Source: Granulicatella balaenopterae
Lineage (GTDB): Bacteria; Bacillota; Bacilli; Lactobacillales; Aerococcaceae
Direction: 5' to 3'
NCBI RefSeq assembly: GCF_900111135.1
Contig: NZ_FOGF01000026.1
Location: 1-32,876 of the forward strand
DNA: 32,876 bases
The translations under genes were made by a program, and so were the position numbers. Under the pieces are notes generated by a model. The model was not told the origin of the DNA. It did no database searches and saw only the letters and a program-made list of their open reading frames with translations. Of the stretch, positions 14,189 through 23,461 are shown piece by piece; position 1 is the first letter of the stretch, and every line of letters starts with the position of its first letter.

Positions 14189-15112
14189 TTAACCTTTTTC
14201 TTTAATGAAATATTGCGGACGTTTTTTCGTTTCTAAAAAGATTTTTGAAATATATTTCCCAAGAATTCCCATACATAATAATTGAATGCCACCCATAAAT
14301 AGAATAATCGTCACCGTACTTGCCCAACCATTAACACTTCCGCCGACTGTTAACTTGCGCACCACGATGAAAATAATACTAATTGTTGAAGCAACAAAAG
14401 ATAAAAATCCCATCCAAGTCGCAATACTCAATAAAGCTTCCGAAAAATTAATAAAACCATCTAAAGAATATTTAACCAACTGCCAAAAACTCCATGAAGT
14501 CTCACCAGCCACACGCTCTCGATTTTCATAACTAATATAAGTTGTATCATAACCAACCCAAGCAAAAATCCCCTTCGAAAAGCGATTCACTTCGCACAAA
14601 GCCAAGACACTATCAACCACTTGGCGGGTCATCAAACGAAAATCCCTTGCGCCATCAACCATCTTCGTATCCGATACCTTGTTAATGATTTTATAGAAAG
14701 CACGTGAAAAGAACGAACGCACTGGCGACTCACCCTTACGATCACTACGACGAGCGCCCACCACATCAAAGCCTTCTTGCAACTTCTGATACATCGGGAT
14801 TAATAATTCAGGCGGATCCTGCAAATCAACATCCATCACCGTCACATAATCGCCCTGACTAGCCTCCAAACCTGCTAACATCGCACTCTCCTTACCAAAA
14901 TTACGAGAAAATGATAAATAATGAATATTCTCAACCTCTTTTGTAACCTCACGCAAGACAGCCAAAGTCTCATCAGTTGAGCCATCATTCACAAAAATAT
15001 ATTCAAACGCAACTTCACTAGCTAATTGCTGCTCAATTGGTTTTATAGCTTGAATAAATGGTCGAATTGTCGCCTCTTCATTATAACAAGGCACCACAAC
15101 ACTTAATAACAT
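14189..15112 (-). CDS. Polyprenyl-phosphate glycosyltransferase, GT2 (GtrB/DPM type)
   Basis: The 307-residue product opens with a GT-A domain: LSVVVPCYNEE, VNDGSTD (residues 41-47), LSFSRNFGKE and the metal-binding DVDLQDPPE (Asp94, Asp96). Two transmembrane helices follow (about 232-258 and 268-292). This is the bactoprenol glucosyltransferase/dolichol-phosphate mannosyltransferase layout, which charges undecaprenyl phosphate with a hexose for wall polymer or teichoic acid glycosylation. I chose the ATG at 15112 with AAAGAGG upstream; the longer frame to 15181 adds 23 residues unlike the family. No flippase or acceptor glycosyltransferase adjoins, so the recipient polymer is unknown. The strong terminator just downstream suggests its own transcript. 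Confidence 0.88.
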   Translation of the reverse strand: MLLSVVVPCYNEEATIRPFIQAIKPIEQQLASEVAFEYIFVNDGSTDETLAVLREVTKEVENIHYLSFSRNFGKESAMLAGLEASQGDYVTVMDVDLQDPPELLIPMYQKLQEGFDVVGARRSDRKGESPVRSFFSRAFYKIINKVSDTKMVDGARDFRLMTRQVVDSVLALCEVNRFSKGIFAWVGYDTTYISYENRERVAGETSWSFWQLVKYSLDGFINFSEALLSIATWMGFLSFVASTISIIFIVVRKLTVGGSVNGWASTVTIILFMGGIQLLCMGILGKYISKIFLETKKRPQYFIKEKG

Positions 15113-15217
15113 ACTAGACCTCTTTCCTAACCAAGCAGCACTCCTCTTAGTAGCGACCACCCAGTTTTGTATTCCTATCAAGTTTACTACTTTTTGACAG
15201 GGTTTAGCAAGGGGGTG

Positions 15218-16417
15218 TTAAGCTTCATCTTCTAATAACCAATCAACAATGTAAATAATCGGGATGCCATCAACTTGCTCGACATCTTGGTAGCGACCCG
15301 TAATCACCATTTTTCTATAATTATCTTTAATATTCAGTAAATTGTCCGTTTCGTGCGTATTATTTGGCAATTCATAAGCCACTTGCAGATAGATAGTTTC
15401 ATCTAATTTACGTGCGACAAAATCAATTTCCTTAGTATCAATTCGCCCGACATCCACCGTATAGCCACGACGCAATAATTCGATATAGACGAGATTTTCC
15501 AAACGATTACTATAATTGCCATCCTTACGCCCAATCGTATTTCTACGCAAACCACTATCAGCAATAAAATACTTTCCATTCGTACGTAAATACTCTCTAC
15601 CACGAATATCGTATTGCTTTACACGATAAAACAAATAAGCATTCTCCAGCAATTCAAGGTAACGGCTCACCGTATGGATTGAAGTATCGACACCCTCATT
15701 TTTCAAGGTATTCACGATTTTATTGGTATTCACTAATTGCCCCACATTGTCCGCTAAAAAACTAATCAAAGTCCGTAAAACCGTCGCATCCTTGACACCG
15801 GCTCTCAAAGCGACATCATTCAAAACAATTGTATCAAAAATTCCAGATAAAATCGTATCTTTAATTCCTTCATCAGCAATTACAACACTTGGGAAAGCGC
15901 CATACTTTTCATATTCCAAATACATGCGGTCAACTTGACGCGAGTTTTCATCAATTCCCTTAGCTGTTAAAAATTCGCGAAATGATAATGGATAAATCAG
16001 AATTTCAATATAACGTCCACTCAGTAAAGTTGCTAACTCACCAGATAACATTTTAGCATTTGAACCAGTCACGACAATATCACTTGCGAAACTAACACGC
16101 AAGCCATTGATAACCCTTTGCCATCCATCAACAACTTGAATTTCATCAAATAAAAAGTAAATTTTCTCTTGGTCTTTTGGCATTAATTCCATTAACTTTT
16201 CACGCAATTTCGCTTCATTAGTAATTGTTTGGTATTCAAAACTCTCAAAATTCATATAAATAATATGATCCTCAGCAATTTTTTGACTCAATAAATATTC
16301 CTTATATAGCATTAATAAGACTGATTTTCCTGAACGACGAACTCCTGTAATAACTTTAATAAAGTCGGTATCCTTAAAATTAATTAATTGTTGTAAATAT
16401 TTCGGTCTTTGAAACAT
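15218..16417 (-). CDS. AAA ATPase with DUF4143 C-terminal domain
   Basis: The 399-residue protein has an AAA_14 ATPase module with Walker A GVRRSGKSV (residues 25-33) and Walker B FLFDE (Asp90, Glu91), a sensor segment VVTGSNAKMLSGE, and a C-terminal DUF4143 region (about 195-360) with the family's ENLVYIELLRRGYxVDVGRI and KEIDFVARK segments. The latter resembles a PD-(D/E)XK nuclease-like core (E....IDFVA). The function of this widespread family is unknown; proposals include chromosome or mobile-DNA interactions. Its promoter region holds three 39-bp palindromic repeats. The EVE-HNH nuclease gene lies upstream in the same direction. Confidence 0.9.
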   Translation of the reverse strand: MFQRPKYLQQLINFKDTDFIKVITGVRRSGKSVLLMLYKEYLLSQKIAEDHIIYMNFESFEYQTITNEAKLREKLMELMPKDQEKIYFLFDEIQVVDGWQRVINGLRVSFASDIVVTGSNAKMLSGELATLLSGRYIEILIYPLSFREFLTAKGIDENSRQVDRMYLEYEKYGAFPSVVIADEGIKDTILSGIFDTIVLNDVALRAGVKDATVLRTLISFLADNVGQLVNTNKIVNTLKNEGVDTSIHTVSRYLELLENAYLFYRVKQYDIRGREYLRTNGKYFIADSGLRRNTIGRKDGNYSNRLENLVYIELLRRGYTVDVGRIDTKEIDFVARKLDETIYLQVAYELPNNTHETDNLLNIKDNYRKMVITGRYQDVEQVDGIPIIYIVDWLLEDEA

Positions 16418-16461
16418 ACTAGCACCTCATTTTTCTCATTTTGTCACATTTATATTACCAT

Positions 16462-16560
16462 TTACTGAAGCTAACTTCAACTTTTTGTACTTTTTCGCTA
16501 AAACTGAAGTGAACTTCAACTTTTAGTGCTTTTTCTCCAAAACTGAAGACAACTTCAACA
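16462..16560 (-). repeat. Three 39-bp direct repeats, each with a palindrome
   Basis: TGAAGNNAACTTCA-type palindromes lie at 16466-16479, 16505-16518 and 16544-16557, exactly 39 bp apart. Between them ACTTTTNGTRCTTTTTC is conserved. The centre copy is the most symmetrical (TGAAGT/ACTTCA). They lie 50-140 bp upstream of the DUF4143 ATPase start, as expected for operators or a binding array. Confidence 0.9.
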
Positions 16561-16603
16561 AATTCGCCAACAGACTGGAAGGTATGGTCGGAATTGGTGT
16601 TAC

Positions 16604-17869
16604 TTAATACATGGCTAGTAAGTCTTCTAAACTAATCGCTATACCTACTTTTTTTAAATCAGATTGACGTTCTTTATATAATTGTACAATTAATTTTTCC
16701 GCATCTTTACCATAATGAAGATGATTATGACAATTACTACATAGTGAGACAATATTTTCTTCTACATCAAGCGAAACCTCAAAATCCCCTGAATAAGCTA
16801 AAGGCACTAAATGATGTGGCTCGGTATAAGGTACCTCAGAATTCTTTTTAATAAAAGTCTCATGATTTGGATTGATTTCACAGCAATAATTGGCATGAGC
16901 TAAGGCGTTCAGTGCCGTTTTTTTATCTCGTGGATAGCTTTTACGACCTTGATGATAAATTGGCTCTACTTTCTTTTTAGATCTTCCACGATATTGAAAA
17001 TCTTCCGCTTTAATAATCTTAGCTGTTTTTAATTCTTCAATCAATTGTTCATCAGCTAGGCGTTCTGTTTCTAAATTCAAATCATTAATCAATTCTGGGT
17101 ATAGTTGTTGCATTGCTTTAGCTAATTTTGGTTGTAATTTCCATTCAAAACGCTTATCTTGACGTTCCCTTCCCCAAAACAGGATCGGCCAATATGCTTC
17201 TTCCTCATCACATATTGCTGGAGAAATACCAGTTTTTTTAATAATTTTTTTAGCCAAACTAACAATTGAGCTATTATACGCACTAGGAGAACCTCCATCT
17301 TCAACACTTAAATCATAACAAGTCGTTGCATGATTATCTGCTAAATAAATGCGTTTTAGTAATGCAATATTCTTTTCAGTAAAGATTGATGTATCTAGCA
17401 ATAATTCTTTCCATTTACTAATCGGAAGAGTTGAATCAAACACATACTCACGAGGATAAGCCGCATCACGTGCATTACCTTTTACTATCCTTTCGATATA
17501 TGCTACCAATTCATCCGACATTCTGTTAGCGCCTTGAACAGATGTCAAACCATTTTGCTGCAGGTCTTGATAGGGCAATAATTCATCAGGATATGTTTCT
17601 AATAAGTGCAAGCGCATATATTCTTCAGCATTCGCATAATGTTCATTGTTCAGCTCAAATTTTTTGTTATCAATTTCTGCTTTTGAAAGATTAGTTTTGA
17701 TAACTTTACATTTATATTTGATGGCTTGAACAGGTGAAGCTACATAAATATAAACATCATCACCAACTTTTATTTTATTCGACTTTTTCCAATCAATAGT
17801 ATCCAATTCCTGAAATGCTTGATCCACCGCATCATGCTTAGGATTGCAAATAATCATCCATTTTGTCAT
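16604..17869 (-). CDS. EVE-HNH protein, likely modification-dependent endonuclease
   Basis: The 421-residue product begins with an EVE-type base-recognition domain (about 1-130): WMIICNPKHDAVDQAF, TIDWKKS and GDDVYIYVASPVQAIKYKC. The middle region (about 150-255) has the restriction-associated pattern ISKWKELLLD...ATTCYDL...FWGRER...FEWKLQPKLAKAM. The C-terminal HNH domain shows PHHLVPL (His352-353), EEN (Asn372) and CSNCHNHLH (Cys377, Cys380, His381-385). EVE-HNH enzymes cut DNA carrying modified cytosines, a type IV restriction role. No methyltransferase gene adjoins, which agrees with type IV. Its own ribosome site is AGGAGG. It lies upstream of the DUF4143 repeats. Confidence 0.88.
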   Translation of the reverse strand: MTKWMIICNPKHDAVDQAFQELDTIDWKKSNKIKVGDDVYIYVASPVQAIKYKCKVIKTNLSKAEIDNKKFELNNEHYANAEEYMRLHLLETYPDELLPYQDLQQNGLTSVQGANRMSDELVAYIERIVKGNARDAAYPREYVFDSTLPISKWKELLLDTSIFTEKNIALLKRIYLADNHATTCYDLSVEDGGSPSAYNSSIVSLAKKIIKKTGISPAICDEEEAYWPILFWGRERQDKRFEWKLQPKLAKAMQQLYPELINDLNLETERLADEQLIEELKTAKIIKAEDFQYRGRSKKKVEPIYHQGRKSYPRDKKTALNALAHANYCCEINPNHETFIKKNSEVPYTEPHHLVPLAYSGDFEVSLDVEENIVSLCSNCHNHLHYGKDAEKLIVQLYKERQSDLKKVGIAISLEDLLAMY

Positions 17870-17917
17870 TTTTTAACCTCCTAATTCAACTCTCACCTCC
17901 ATTATACCATCCCAATC

Positions 17918-17961
17918 AAAAAAAACGTTTATACAATTAGCTTCCACTAATTATACAAACG
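17918..17961 (-). terminator. Terminator of the suf operon
   Basis: On the minus strand CGTTTGTATAATTAG pairs with CTAATTGTATAAACG (13 of 15 Watson-Crick, two G-U) around TGGAAG, followed by eight U. It lies 26 bp past the sufB stop. Confidence 0.92.
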
Positions 17962-17987
17962 CAAAACTGCTTATAATTATTCAGTTA

Positions 17988-19382
17988 TTAACCAACTGAA
18001 CCTTCCATCTCATATGCGATTAAGCGATTAAGTTCAACAGCATACTCCATTGGTAATTCTTTGGTAAATGGTTCAACAAATCCCATAACAATCATCTCTG
18101 TTGCTTCTTGTTCGCTAATACCACGACTCATTAAGTAGAATAATTGTTCTTCAGATATTTTAGATACTTTCGCTTCATGTTCTAAAGCGACTTTACCATT
18201 GTGAATTTCATTGAATGGTACTGTATCTGATTTAGATAAGTCATCCATAATGATCGTATCACATTCAATATGTGAGAATGAGTGCTCTGCTTTTTTAGCA
18301 AAGGTTACTTGTCCACGATAGTTTACTTCCCCGCCATCTTTACAAATTGATTTAGAAACAATTGAACTTGAGGTATGTGGCGCATTATGGATCATTTTCG
18401 CACCTGTATCTTGTATTTGACCTTCACCAGCAAAGGCAATTGATAACATTGTACCTTTCGCATGTGGTCCTTCTAAGTATACTGATGGATATTTCATTGT
18501 CGCTTTGGCACCTAAGTTACCATCGATCCACTCAACAGTTGCGCCGGCTGCTGCACGAGCACGTTTTGTTACCAAATTGTACACATTGTCAGACCAGTTT
18601 TGAATAGTTGTATAACGACAATAGCCGCCTTCTTCAACGAAAATCTCAACAATTGCCGCATGTAAGCTATCACTTGAATAAGTTGGAGCGGTACATCCTT
18701 CTACATAATGAACATGTGCGCCTTCATCAACAATAATTAATGTACGTTCAAATTGTCCCATATTTTCATCATTAATACGGAAATAAGTTTGTAGTGGTAC
18801 ATCACAAGTTACGCCTTTTGGTACATAGATAAATGTTCCGCCTGACCAAGTTGCTGAGTTTAGAGCGGCTAATTTATTGTCTGTTGGTGGTACTAATTTA
18901 CCAAAGTATTTTTTGAACAATTCAGGATATTCTTTTAAAGCTGAATCGGTATCAGTAAAGATAATTCCTAACTTATCGAATTCTTCCTTCATATTATGGT
19001 AGACAACTTCTGATTCAAATTGTGCACTAGCTCCAGCTAAATAGGCACGTTCAGCTTCTGGAATACCAATTTTTTCAAAAGTATCTTTGATTTTGTCTGG
19101 TACATCATCCCATGAGCGAGCTGGTTTATCACTAGCACGTTTGAAATAAATTAATTCATCAAAATTAATATCGGATAAATCAGGTCCCCATGTTTGCATT
19201 GGCATCTTTTCAAATGTTCTTAATGATTTTAAACGGAAATCTAACATCCATTCTGGTTCTTCTTTTTTTGCAGAAATTTCACGAACAACTGCTTCATTTA
19301 ATCCCTTTTCTGTTTCAAATACAGGGGTTACATCTTCGTGAAAGCCGTATTTATAACTTTCTAATTCTGGTACTTTACTCAC
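17988..19382 (-). CDS. sufB: Fe-S cluster scaffold protein SufB
   Basis: A 464-residue product, the family's usual length, with the conserved blocks [18 protein letters not shown], [24 protein letters not shown] and [12 protein letters not shown], and the C-terminal [17 protein letters not shown]. SufB forms the SufBC2D scaffold with SufC and SufD and assembles the cluster. I chose the GTG at 19382 ([15 protein letters not shown]) because GGGGG lies nine bases before it and the N-terminus then matches the family; a TTG at 19424 would overlap sufU. It is the last gene of sufCDSUB. It belongs to the only cysteine-desulfurase-based assembly system in the window. Confidence 0.97.
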   Translation of the reverse strand: MSKVPELESYKYGFHEDVTPVFETEKGLNEAVVREISAKKEEPEWMLDFRLKSLRTFEKMPMQTWGPDLSDINFDELIYFKRASDKPARSWDDVPDKIKDTFEKIGIPEAERAYLAGASAQFESEVVYHNMKEEFDKLGIIFTDTDSALKEYPELFKKYFGKLVPPTDNKLAALNSATWSGGTFIYVPKGVTCDVPLQTYFRINDENMGQFERTLIIVDEGAHVHYVEGCTAPTYSSDSLHAAIVEIFVEEGGYCRYTTIQNWSDNVYNLVTKRARAAAGATVEWIDGNLGAKATMKYPSVYLEGPHAKGTMLSIAFAGEGQIQDTGAKMIHNAPHTSSSIVSKSICKDGGEVNYRGQVTFAKKAEHSFSHIECDTIIMDDLSKSDTVPFNEIHNGKVALEHEAKVSKISEEQLFYLMSRGISEQEATEMIVMGFVEPFTKELPMEYAVELNRLIAYEMEGSVG

Positions 19383-19398
19383 TTTAATTATCCCCCTT

Positions 19399-19845
19399 TT
19401 AATCGTTTTTTCGTTGTTCTTCAATTGAACGTTCTAATGCTTTCCAAGCTAGTGTGGCACATTTAATTCTAGCTGGGAATTTTGATACACCGCTTAATAA
19501 TGCGGCATCTCCTAAAGCTTCATCATCAACTTCTTGGCCTTGAACCATTTGTGAGAAGGTTTCTGCCATTTCTAGTGCTTCATCCACTGTTTTATTTAAA
19601 ATTGCTAGTGTCATCATACTAGCACTTGCCGTACTAATTGAACATCCATGTCCATCAAACTTAACATTCGAAATTCTGCCATCTTGATCAATTGTTAATT
19701 GTAATTGAATCACGTCACCACATGTTGGATTATTAAATTCAATTGTGTGAACGGCTGGATCATTGACGATGCCTTTGTTTCTTGGATGGCTTGAATGATC
19801 TAAAATAACTTGACGATACAAATTATCTAATTTTGATAAAGCCAT
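19399..19845 (-). CDS. sufU: SufU, zinc-dependent sulfurtransferase
   Basis: The 148-residue product has the three conserved cysteines of SufU/IscU proteins: NPTCGD (Cys42, Asp44), GHGCSIS (Cys68) and RIKCATL (Cys129). It also has the long insertion between the second and third Cys that marks SufU rather than IscU. SufU binds zinc and takes persulfide sulfur from SufS for the SufBCD scaffold. The start lies 36 bp after the sufS stop and sufB follows after 16 bp. AAGGGGA precedes the ATG. Confidence 0.97.
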   Translation of the reverse strand: MALSKLDNLYRQVILDHSSHPRNKGIVNDPAVHTIEFNNPTCGDVIQLQLTIDQDGRISNVKFDGHGCSISTASASMMTLAILNKTVDEALEMAETFSQMVQGQEVDDEALGDAALLSGVSKFPARIKCATLAWKALERSIEEQRKND

Positions 19846-19881
19846 TTTTAAGTCCCCTTTACTTTCTAACTACTTACTTCT

Positions 19882-21111
19882 TTATGCGAAATCTTCAAAG
19901 AATGCTTTGACTTTTTTCACGGTATTAATGAAAAATTCAGCTTCTTCAAGAGTATTATATGCGTAAAAACTTGCGCGTGCTGTAGCTGGTTGATCTAACC
20001 AACGCATTAACGGCTGCGCACAGTGATGTCCGGCACGAATTGCGACACCTTCCATATCCATAGCTGTTGCTAAATCATGTGGGTGAACGGAATTCAAATT
20101 AAATGAAATCACTCCTGAACGTTTTGAAGCTTCAGTTGGACCGAATACTTCAATACCTTCAATGGCTTGTAATCTTGGTAAGACATATTCAACTAATCTT
20201 GTTTCATGTTGGTGGATATTATCCATGCCAACTGCTTCTAAATAGCTGATTGCCGCACCTAAACCGATTGCGCCAGCGATATTTGGTGTGCCAGCTTCAA
20301 ATTTCCATGGTAATTCATTCCATGTGCTTTCAAAGTCGTAAACGAAATCAATCATTTCGCCACCAAATTCAACGGGTTCCATTTGTTCTAAATGTTCTTG
20401 TTTACCGTATAAAACGCCAATACCGGTTGGGGCAAGCATTTTATGTCCGCTAAATGCGAAGAAATCACAGTCTAAATCTTGTACATCGATAGTCATATGC
20501 GGTGTTGATTGAGCACCATCGACCACGATGTAATGATCATAGGCATGCATCCATTTTGCTAATGTTTTGACATCATTAATGGTGCCTAATACATTGGAAG
20601 CTTGGGCGATTGCCATGACTTTTACTTTTTTATGTAAAGTATTATGAATCGTTGCCATATCTAATTGACCATCTGCTAAAAGAGGCATATAAACAACACG
20701 TGCTTTGGTTTGACGTGCAATTTGTTGCCAAGGAACAAGATTTGAATGGTGTTCTGCTGGAGAGACCCAAATTTCGTCGCCTTCTTCTAATAGATTTTTC
20801 ACGAACCCTTGTGCTACCCAGTTAAGACTAGTTGTTGTACCTCGTGTGAATAGAACTTCTTTCGTTGACGAAGCATTAATGAATCGACGAGTTTGTTCAC
20901 GAACGGCTTCATATTGGTCAGTAGCTTCTTGCGCTAAAGTATGAACACCACGATGAATATTAGCATTACTTGTCTCATAATAATGATTAATCGCTTCAAT
21001 TACTTGCTTTGGTTTTTGCGTTGTTGCCGCATTATCCAAATAAACTAATGGTTCATCATTGACAATTCTATCCAAAATGGGGAAATCTTTACGAATATTG
21101 ATAGTACTCAT
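19882..21111 (-). CDS. sufS: Cysteine desulfurase SufS
   Basis: A 409-residue class V PLP enzyme of the group II (SufS/CsdA) type. It shows YLDNAATTQKP near the start, NIHRGVH, EHHSNLVPW, the PLP-lysine motif FAFSGHKMLAPTGIG, and the short active-site loop RAGHHCAQP with the persulfide cysteine. It removes sulfur from cysteine and passes it to SufU. The start lies 3 bp before the sufD stop, so translation is probably coupled. Confidence 0.97.
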   Translation of the reverse strand: MSTINIRKDFPILDRIVNDEPLVYLDNAATTQKPKQVIEAINHYYETSNANIHRGVHTLAQEATDQYEAVREQTRRFINASSTKEVLFTRGTTTSLNWVAQGFVKNLLEEGDEIWVSPAEHHSNLVPWQQIARQTKARVVYMPLLADGQLDMATIHNTLHKKVKVMAIAQASNVLGTINDVKTLAKWMHAYDHYIVVDGAQSTPHMTIDVQDLDCDFFAFSGHKMLAPTGIGVLYGKQEHLEQMEPVEFGGEMIDFVYDFESTWNELPWKFEAGTPNIAGAIGLGAAISYLEAVGMDNIHQHETRLVEYVLPRLQAIEGIEVFGPTEASKRSGVISFNLNSVHPHDLATAMDMEGVAIRAGHHCAQPLMRWLDQPATARASFYAYNTLEEAEFFINTVKKVKAFFEDFA

Positions 21112-21114
21112 TCT

Positions 21115-22398
21115 TTATTCACCTAATTTCTTTTCAATCATATCGATTAATGTCTTACGAACTGATTCTACTGAAATAGCCGCAATTACTGAACCTAAGA
21201 ATCCACGAATAACTAACCGTTGCGCATCATCTTCTGATAGACCACGACTAGTTAGGTAGAACATTTGATCTTTATCTACTTGACCTACACTAGCAGCATG
21301 TCCGGCAGTCACTTCATTTTCATCAATTAATAGAATTGGGTTTGCATCGCCACGACCATCTTCACTTAGCATTAAGACACGACTTTCTTGTTGAGCATCA
21401 GCAAATTTAGCGCCTTTAATAATATGACCAATACCATTAAATGTTAACGTTGCTTTATCTAAAATAACGCCATGTTGTAAAATATGTCCTACTGAATGTT
21501 TGGCGTAGTTAGTTACACGAGTATCAATTCCTTGTACTTGATTACCTGTTGAAATCGCTACGACTTTAACTTCTGAATGTGAACCTGTTCCAATTAATTC
21601 TGAATCAAAATCAGCCACGACATTCCCATCATTCATTACGCCTAATGCCCATTCAATTTTCGCATCACGACCTAAATATCCTCGGCGGTTAAAGTAAGTG
21701 TCAGTTGACTTACCTAAGCTATCAACTGCTGTATAACGAACTTGTGCACCTGCTTTTGCAATTACTTCTACTATAATATTGGCTGTATTTTTAACTTCAC
21801 CTACCGATTCAAAACGTTCAATATATTCGAATGAACTATTTTCTTCAGCTACGATTAAGACGTGTTTTACGAAAGCTTCTTCAATGGTACTATTTTGTAC
21901 AAAATGACTTTCAATTGGTTCATCTAAGACAACATTTTTGGGTACATAAACAAAAATACCTGAATTCATCATGGCACGGTGATAAGCTGCTAGCGAATCT
22001 TCATCCATCTTAACGGCTTTTGTCATAAAATGTTCTTTTACTAATTCTGGATATTCTTCTAATGCATTGAAAAATTCCGTTACAATAACACCCTTAGCCG
22101 CTACTTCTGCTTTCATCTCTTCCCAATATGATACACTACCTAATTGGACGATTTTTGCAGCACCGATATCTGTTCTAATTTGCGTTGGGATATCTAAAAT
22201 CAATGAATCTCCCATACCAATTGCTGGCGAGAATAAGTTCCAACGATGGAATTTCACGCGGTCAATTACTGGTAAATCTAACTTTTGACTTAATTCTAGA
22301 GCTTTCAAACGCTCCTCTAAAAACCAAGCCGGCTCTTCTTTTATAGCTGAAAACGTACGAATGTTTTCTTGCCACATATTTAATTCTAAAACCATCAT
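21115..22398 (-). CDS. sufD: Fe-S cluster assembly protein SufD
   Basis: The 427-residue product is the second scaffold subunit, a beta-helix paralogue of SufB. Recognisable segments are SGIFVYVPKNVVLDEPI, FNGIGHIIKGAKFADAQQESRVLML, the conserved DENEVTAGHAASVGQVD and YLTSRGLSEDDAQRLVIRGF. With SufB and SufC it binds the nascent cluster. Two successive ATG codons follow AGGGG; the first (22398) leaves four bases and the second seven, so the second may be used. The gap to sufC is 7 bp. Confidence 0.96.
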   Translation of the reverse strand: MMVLELNMWQENIRTFSAIKEEPAWFLEERLKALELSQKLDLPVIDRVKFHRWNLFSPAIGMGDSLILDIPTQIRTDIGAAKIVQLGSVSYWEEMKAEVAAKGVIVTEFFNALEEYPELVKEHFMTKAVKMDEDSLAAYHRAMMNSGIFVYVPKNVVLDEPIESHFVQNSTIEEAFVKHVLIVAEENSSFEYIERFESVGEVKNTANIIVEVIAKAGAQVRYTAVDSLGKSTDTYFNRRGYLGRDAKIEWALGVMNDGNVVADFDSELIGTGSHSEVKVVAISTGNQVQGIDTRVTNYAKHSVGHILQHGVILDKATLTFNGIGHIIKGAKFADAQQESRVLMLSEDGRGDANPILLIDENEVTAGHAASVGQVDKDQMFYLTSRGLSEDDAQRLVIRGFLGSVIAAISVESVRKTLIDMIEKKLGE

Positions 22399-22405
22399 GT
22401 CACCC

Positions 22406-23176
22406 CTAATCGTTAAGTTCTAATTCAATTCCTAATTCTTCACTGATACCTTTATACCCTTCAGCTTCTAGACGTTTTGCTAATTCAGCATCCCCTGTCA
22501 TGACTATGCGACCTTCCATCATAACGTGTACAACATCTGGAGTAATATAGTTTAATAGGCGTTGGTAGTGAGTAATAATTAATGAGCCAAAGCCTTCACC
22601 ACGCATTGCATTTACGCCACGTGATACTACTTTTAAGGCATCAATATCTAAACCTGAATCTATTTCATCTAAGATGGCAAAAGTTGGTTCAATCATCATT
22701 AATTGTAAGATTTCATTGCGTTTCTTTTCACCACCAGAAAATCCTTCATTTAAGTAACGTTCAGCCATTGCTTCTGGCATATCTAAAAGAGTCATTTTTT
22801 CATCTAATTTTTTAATAAATTCACGAACTGAAATTTTGTCATCTTCATCACGGCGAGCGTTAATAGCAGAACGTAAGAATTCAGCATTTGTAACGCCTGT
22901 GATTTCACTTGGATATTGCATTGCTAAGAAAAGACCAGCACGAGCACGTTCGTCAACTTCCATTTCTAATACATTTTCACCATCTAAAAGAATCTCACCT
23001 TCTGTTACTGTATAGCTTGGGTGCCCCATAATAGCTGCTGATAATGTTGATTTACCTGTTCCATTTGGTCCCATTACTGCGTGGATTTCTCCTGTATTAA
23101 TAACAAGGTTTACACCTTTTAAAATTTCTTTATCTTCAATTGATACATGTAGGTTTTTTATTTCTAATGTTGACAT
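22406..23176 (-). CDS. sufC: Fe-S assembly ATPase SufC
   Basis: The 256-residue ABC-type ATPase has Walker [10 protein letters not shown], a Q-loop in AMQYPSEI, the signature GFSGGEKKR and Walker [13 protein letters not shown], followed by an H-loop in [10 protein letters not shown]. The SufC-specific [15 protein letters not shown] is intact. SufC is soluble and drives conformational change in SufB/SufD, not transport. It is the first gene of sufCDSUB, the standard Firmicutes order, with AAGGAGTG before the ATG. Confidence 0.97.
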   Translation of the reverse strand: MSTLEIKNLHVSIEDKEILKGVNLVINTGEIHAVMGPNGTGKSTLSAAIMGHPSYTVTEGEILLDGENVLEMEVDERARAGLFLAMQYPSEITGVTNAEFLRSAINARRDEDDKISVREFIKKLDEKMTLLDMPEAMAERYLNEGFSGGEKKRNEILQLMMIEPTFAILDEIDSGLDIDALKVVSRGVNAMRGEGFGSLIITHYQRLLNYITPDVVHVMMEGRIVMTGDAELAKRLEAEGYKGISEELGIELELND

Positions 23177-23193
23177 TTTCCCACTCCTTACTG

Positions 23194-23223
23194 TTTATAC
23201 TTACTTAATATATTTTAACGCAA
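23194..23223 (-). promoter_or_regulatory. Possible suf operon promoter
   Basis: TTGCGT (23218-23223) and TATAAA (23194-23199) on the minus strand with an 18-bp spacer, about 18 bp upstream of the sufC start. It is a plausible but imperfect match. Confidence 0.4.
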
Positions 23224-23385
23224 TTAGTGGGCTTTCGCAATGAATAGGTTCTAAAACACGAACTAAATGGTACAGTTTGGGCTAATTGTTATATTTTTTA
23301 CACTTAATCGACGTATTTTTTCCATTGAAAACGTTTTGAGTAAAAAATGGTTCTTTAGTCCGATAAAAAGCTCCCCAAGCTATGG

Positions 23386-23433
23386 TAAAATATTATATGT
23401 AAAGAGGGACAGTTTGTAATGACAGTTTGTAAT
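23386..23433 (+). promoter_or_regulatory. xpaC promoter region with a 13-bp tandem duplication
   Basis: TGGTAAAAT (23383-23391) resembles an extended -10. In the leader, GACAGTTTGTAAT occurs twice in direct contact (23408-23420 and 23421-23433). It could be a recent slip duplication or two regulator half-sites. Confidence 0.45.
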
Positions 23434-23461
23434 GAATTGTACAATGAAGGAGGAATTATAA

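Noticed and set aside
16462-16560. CRISPR array with 39-bp period
   Set aside because: The interval between palindromes is itself conserved, so there are no unique spacers; this is a tandem repeat.
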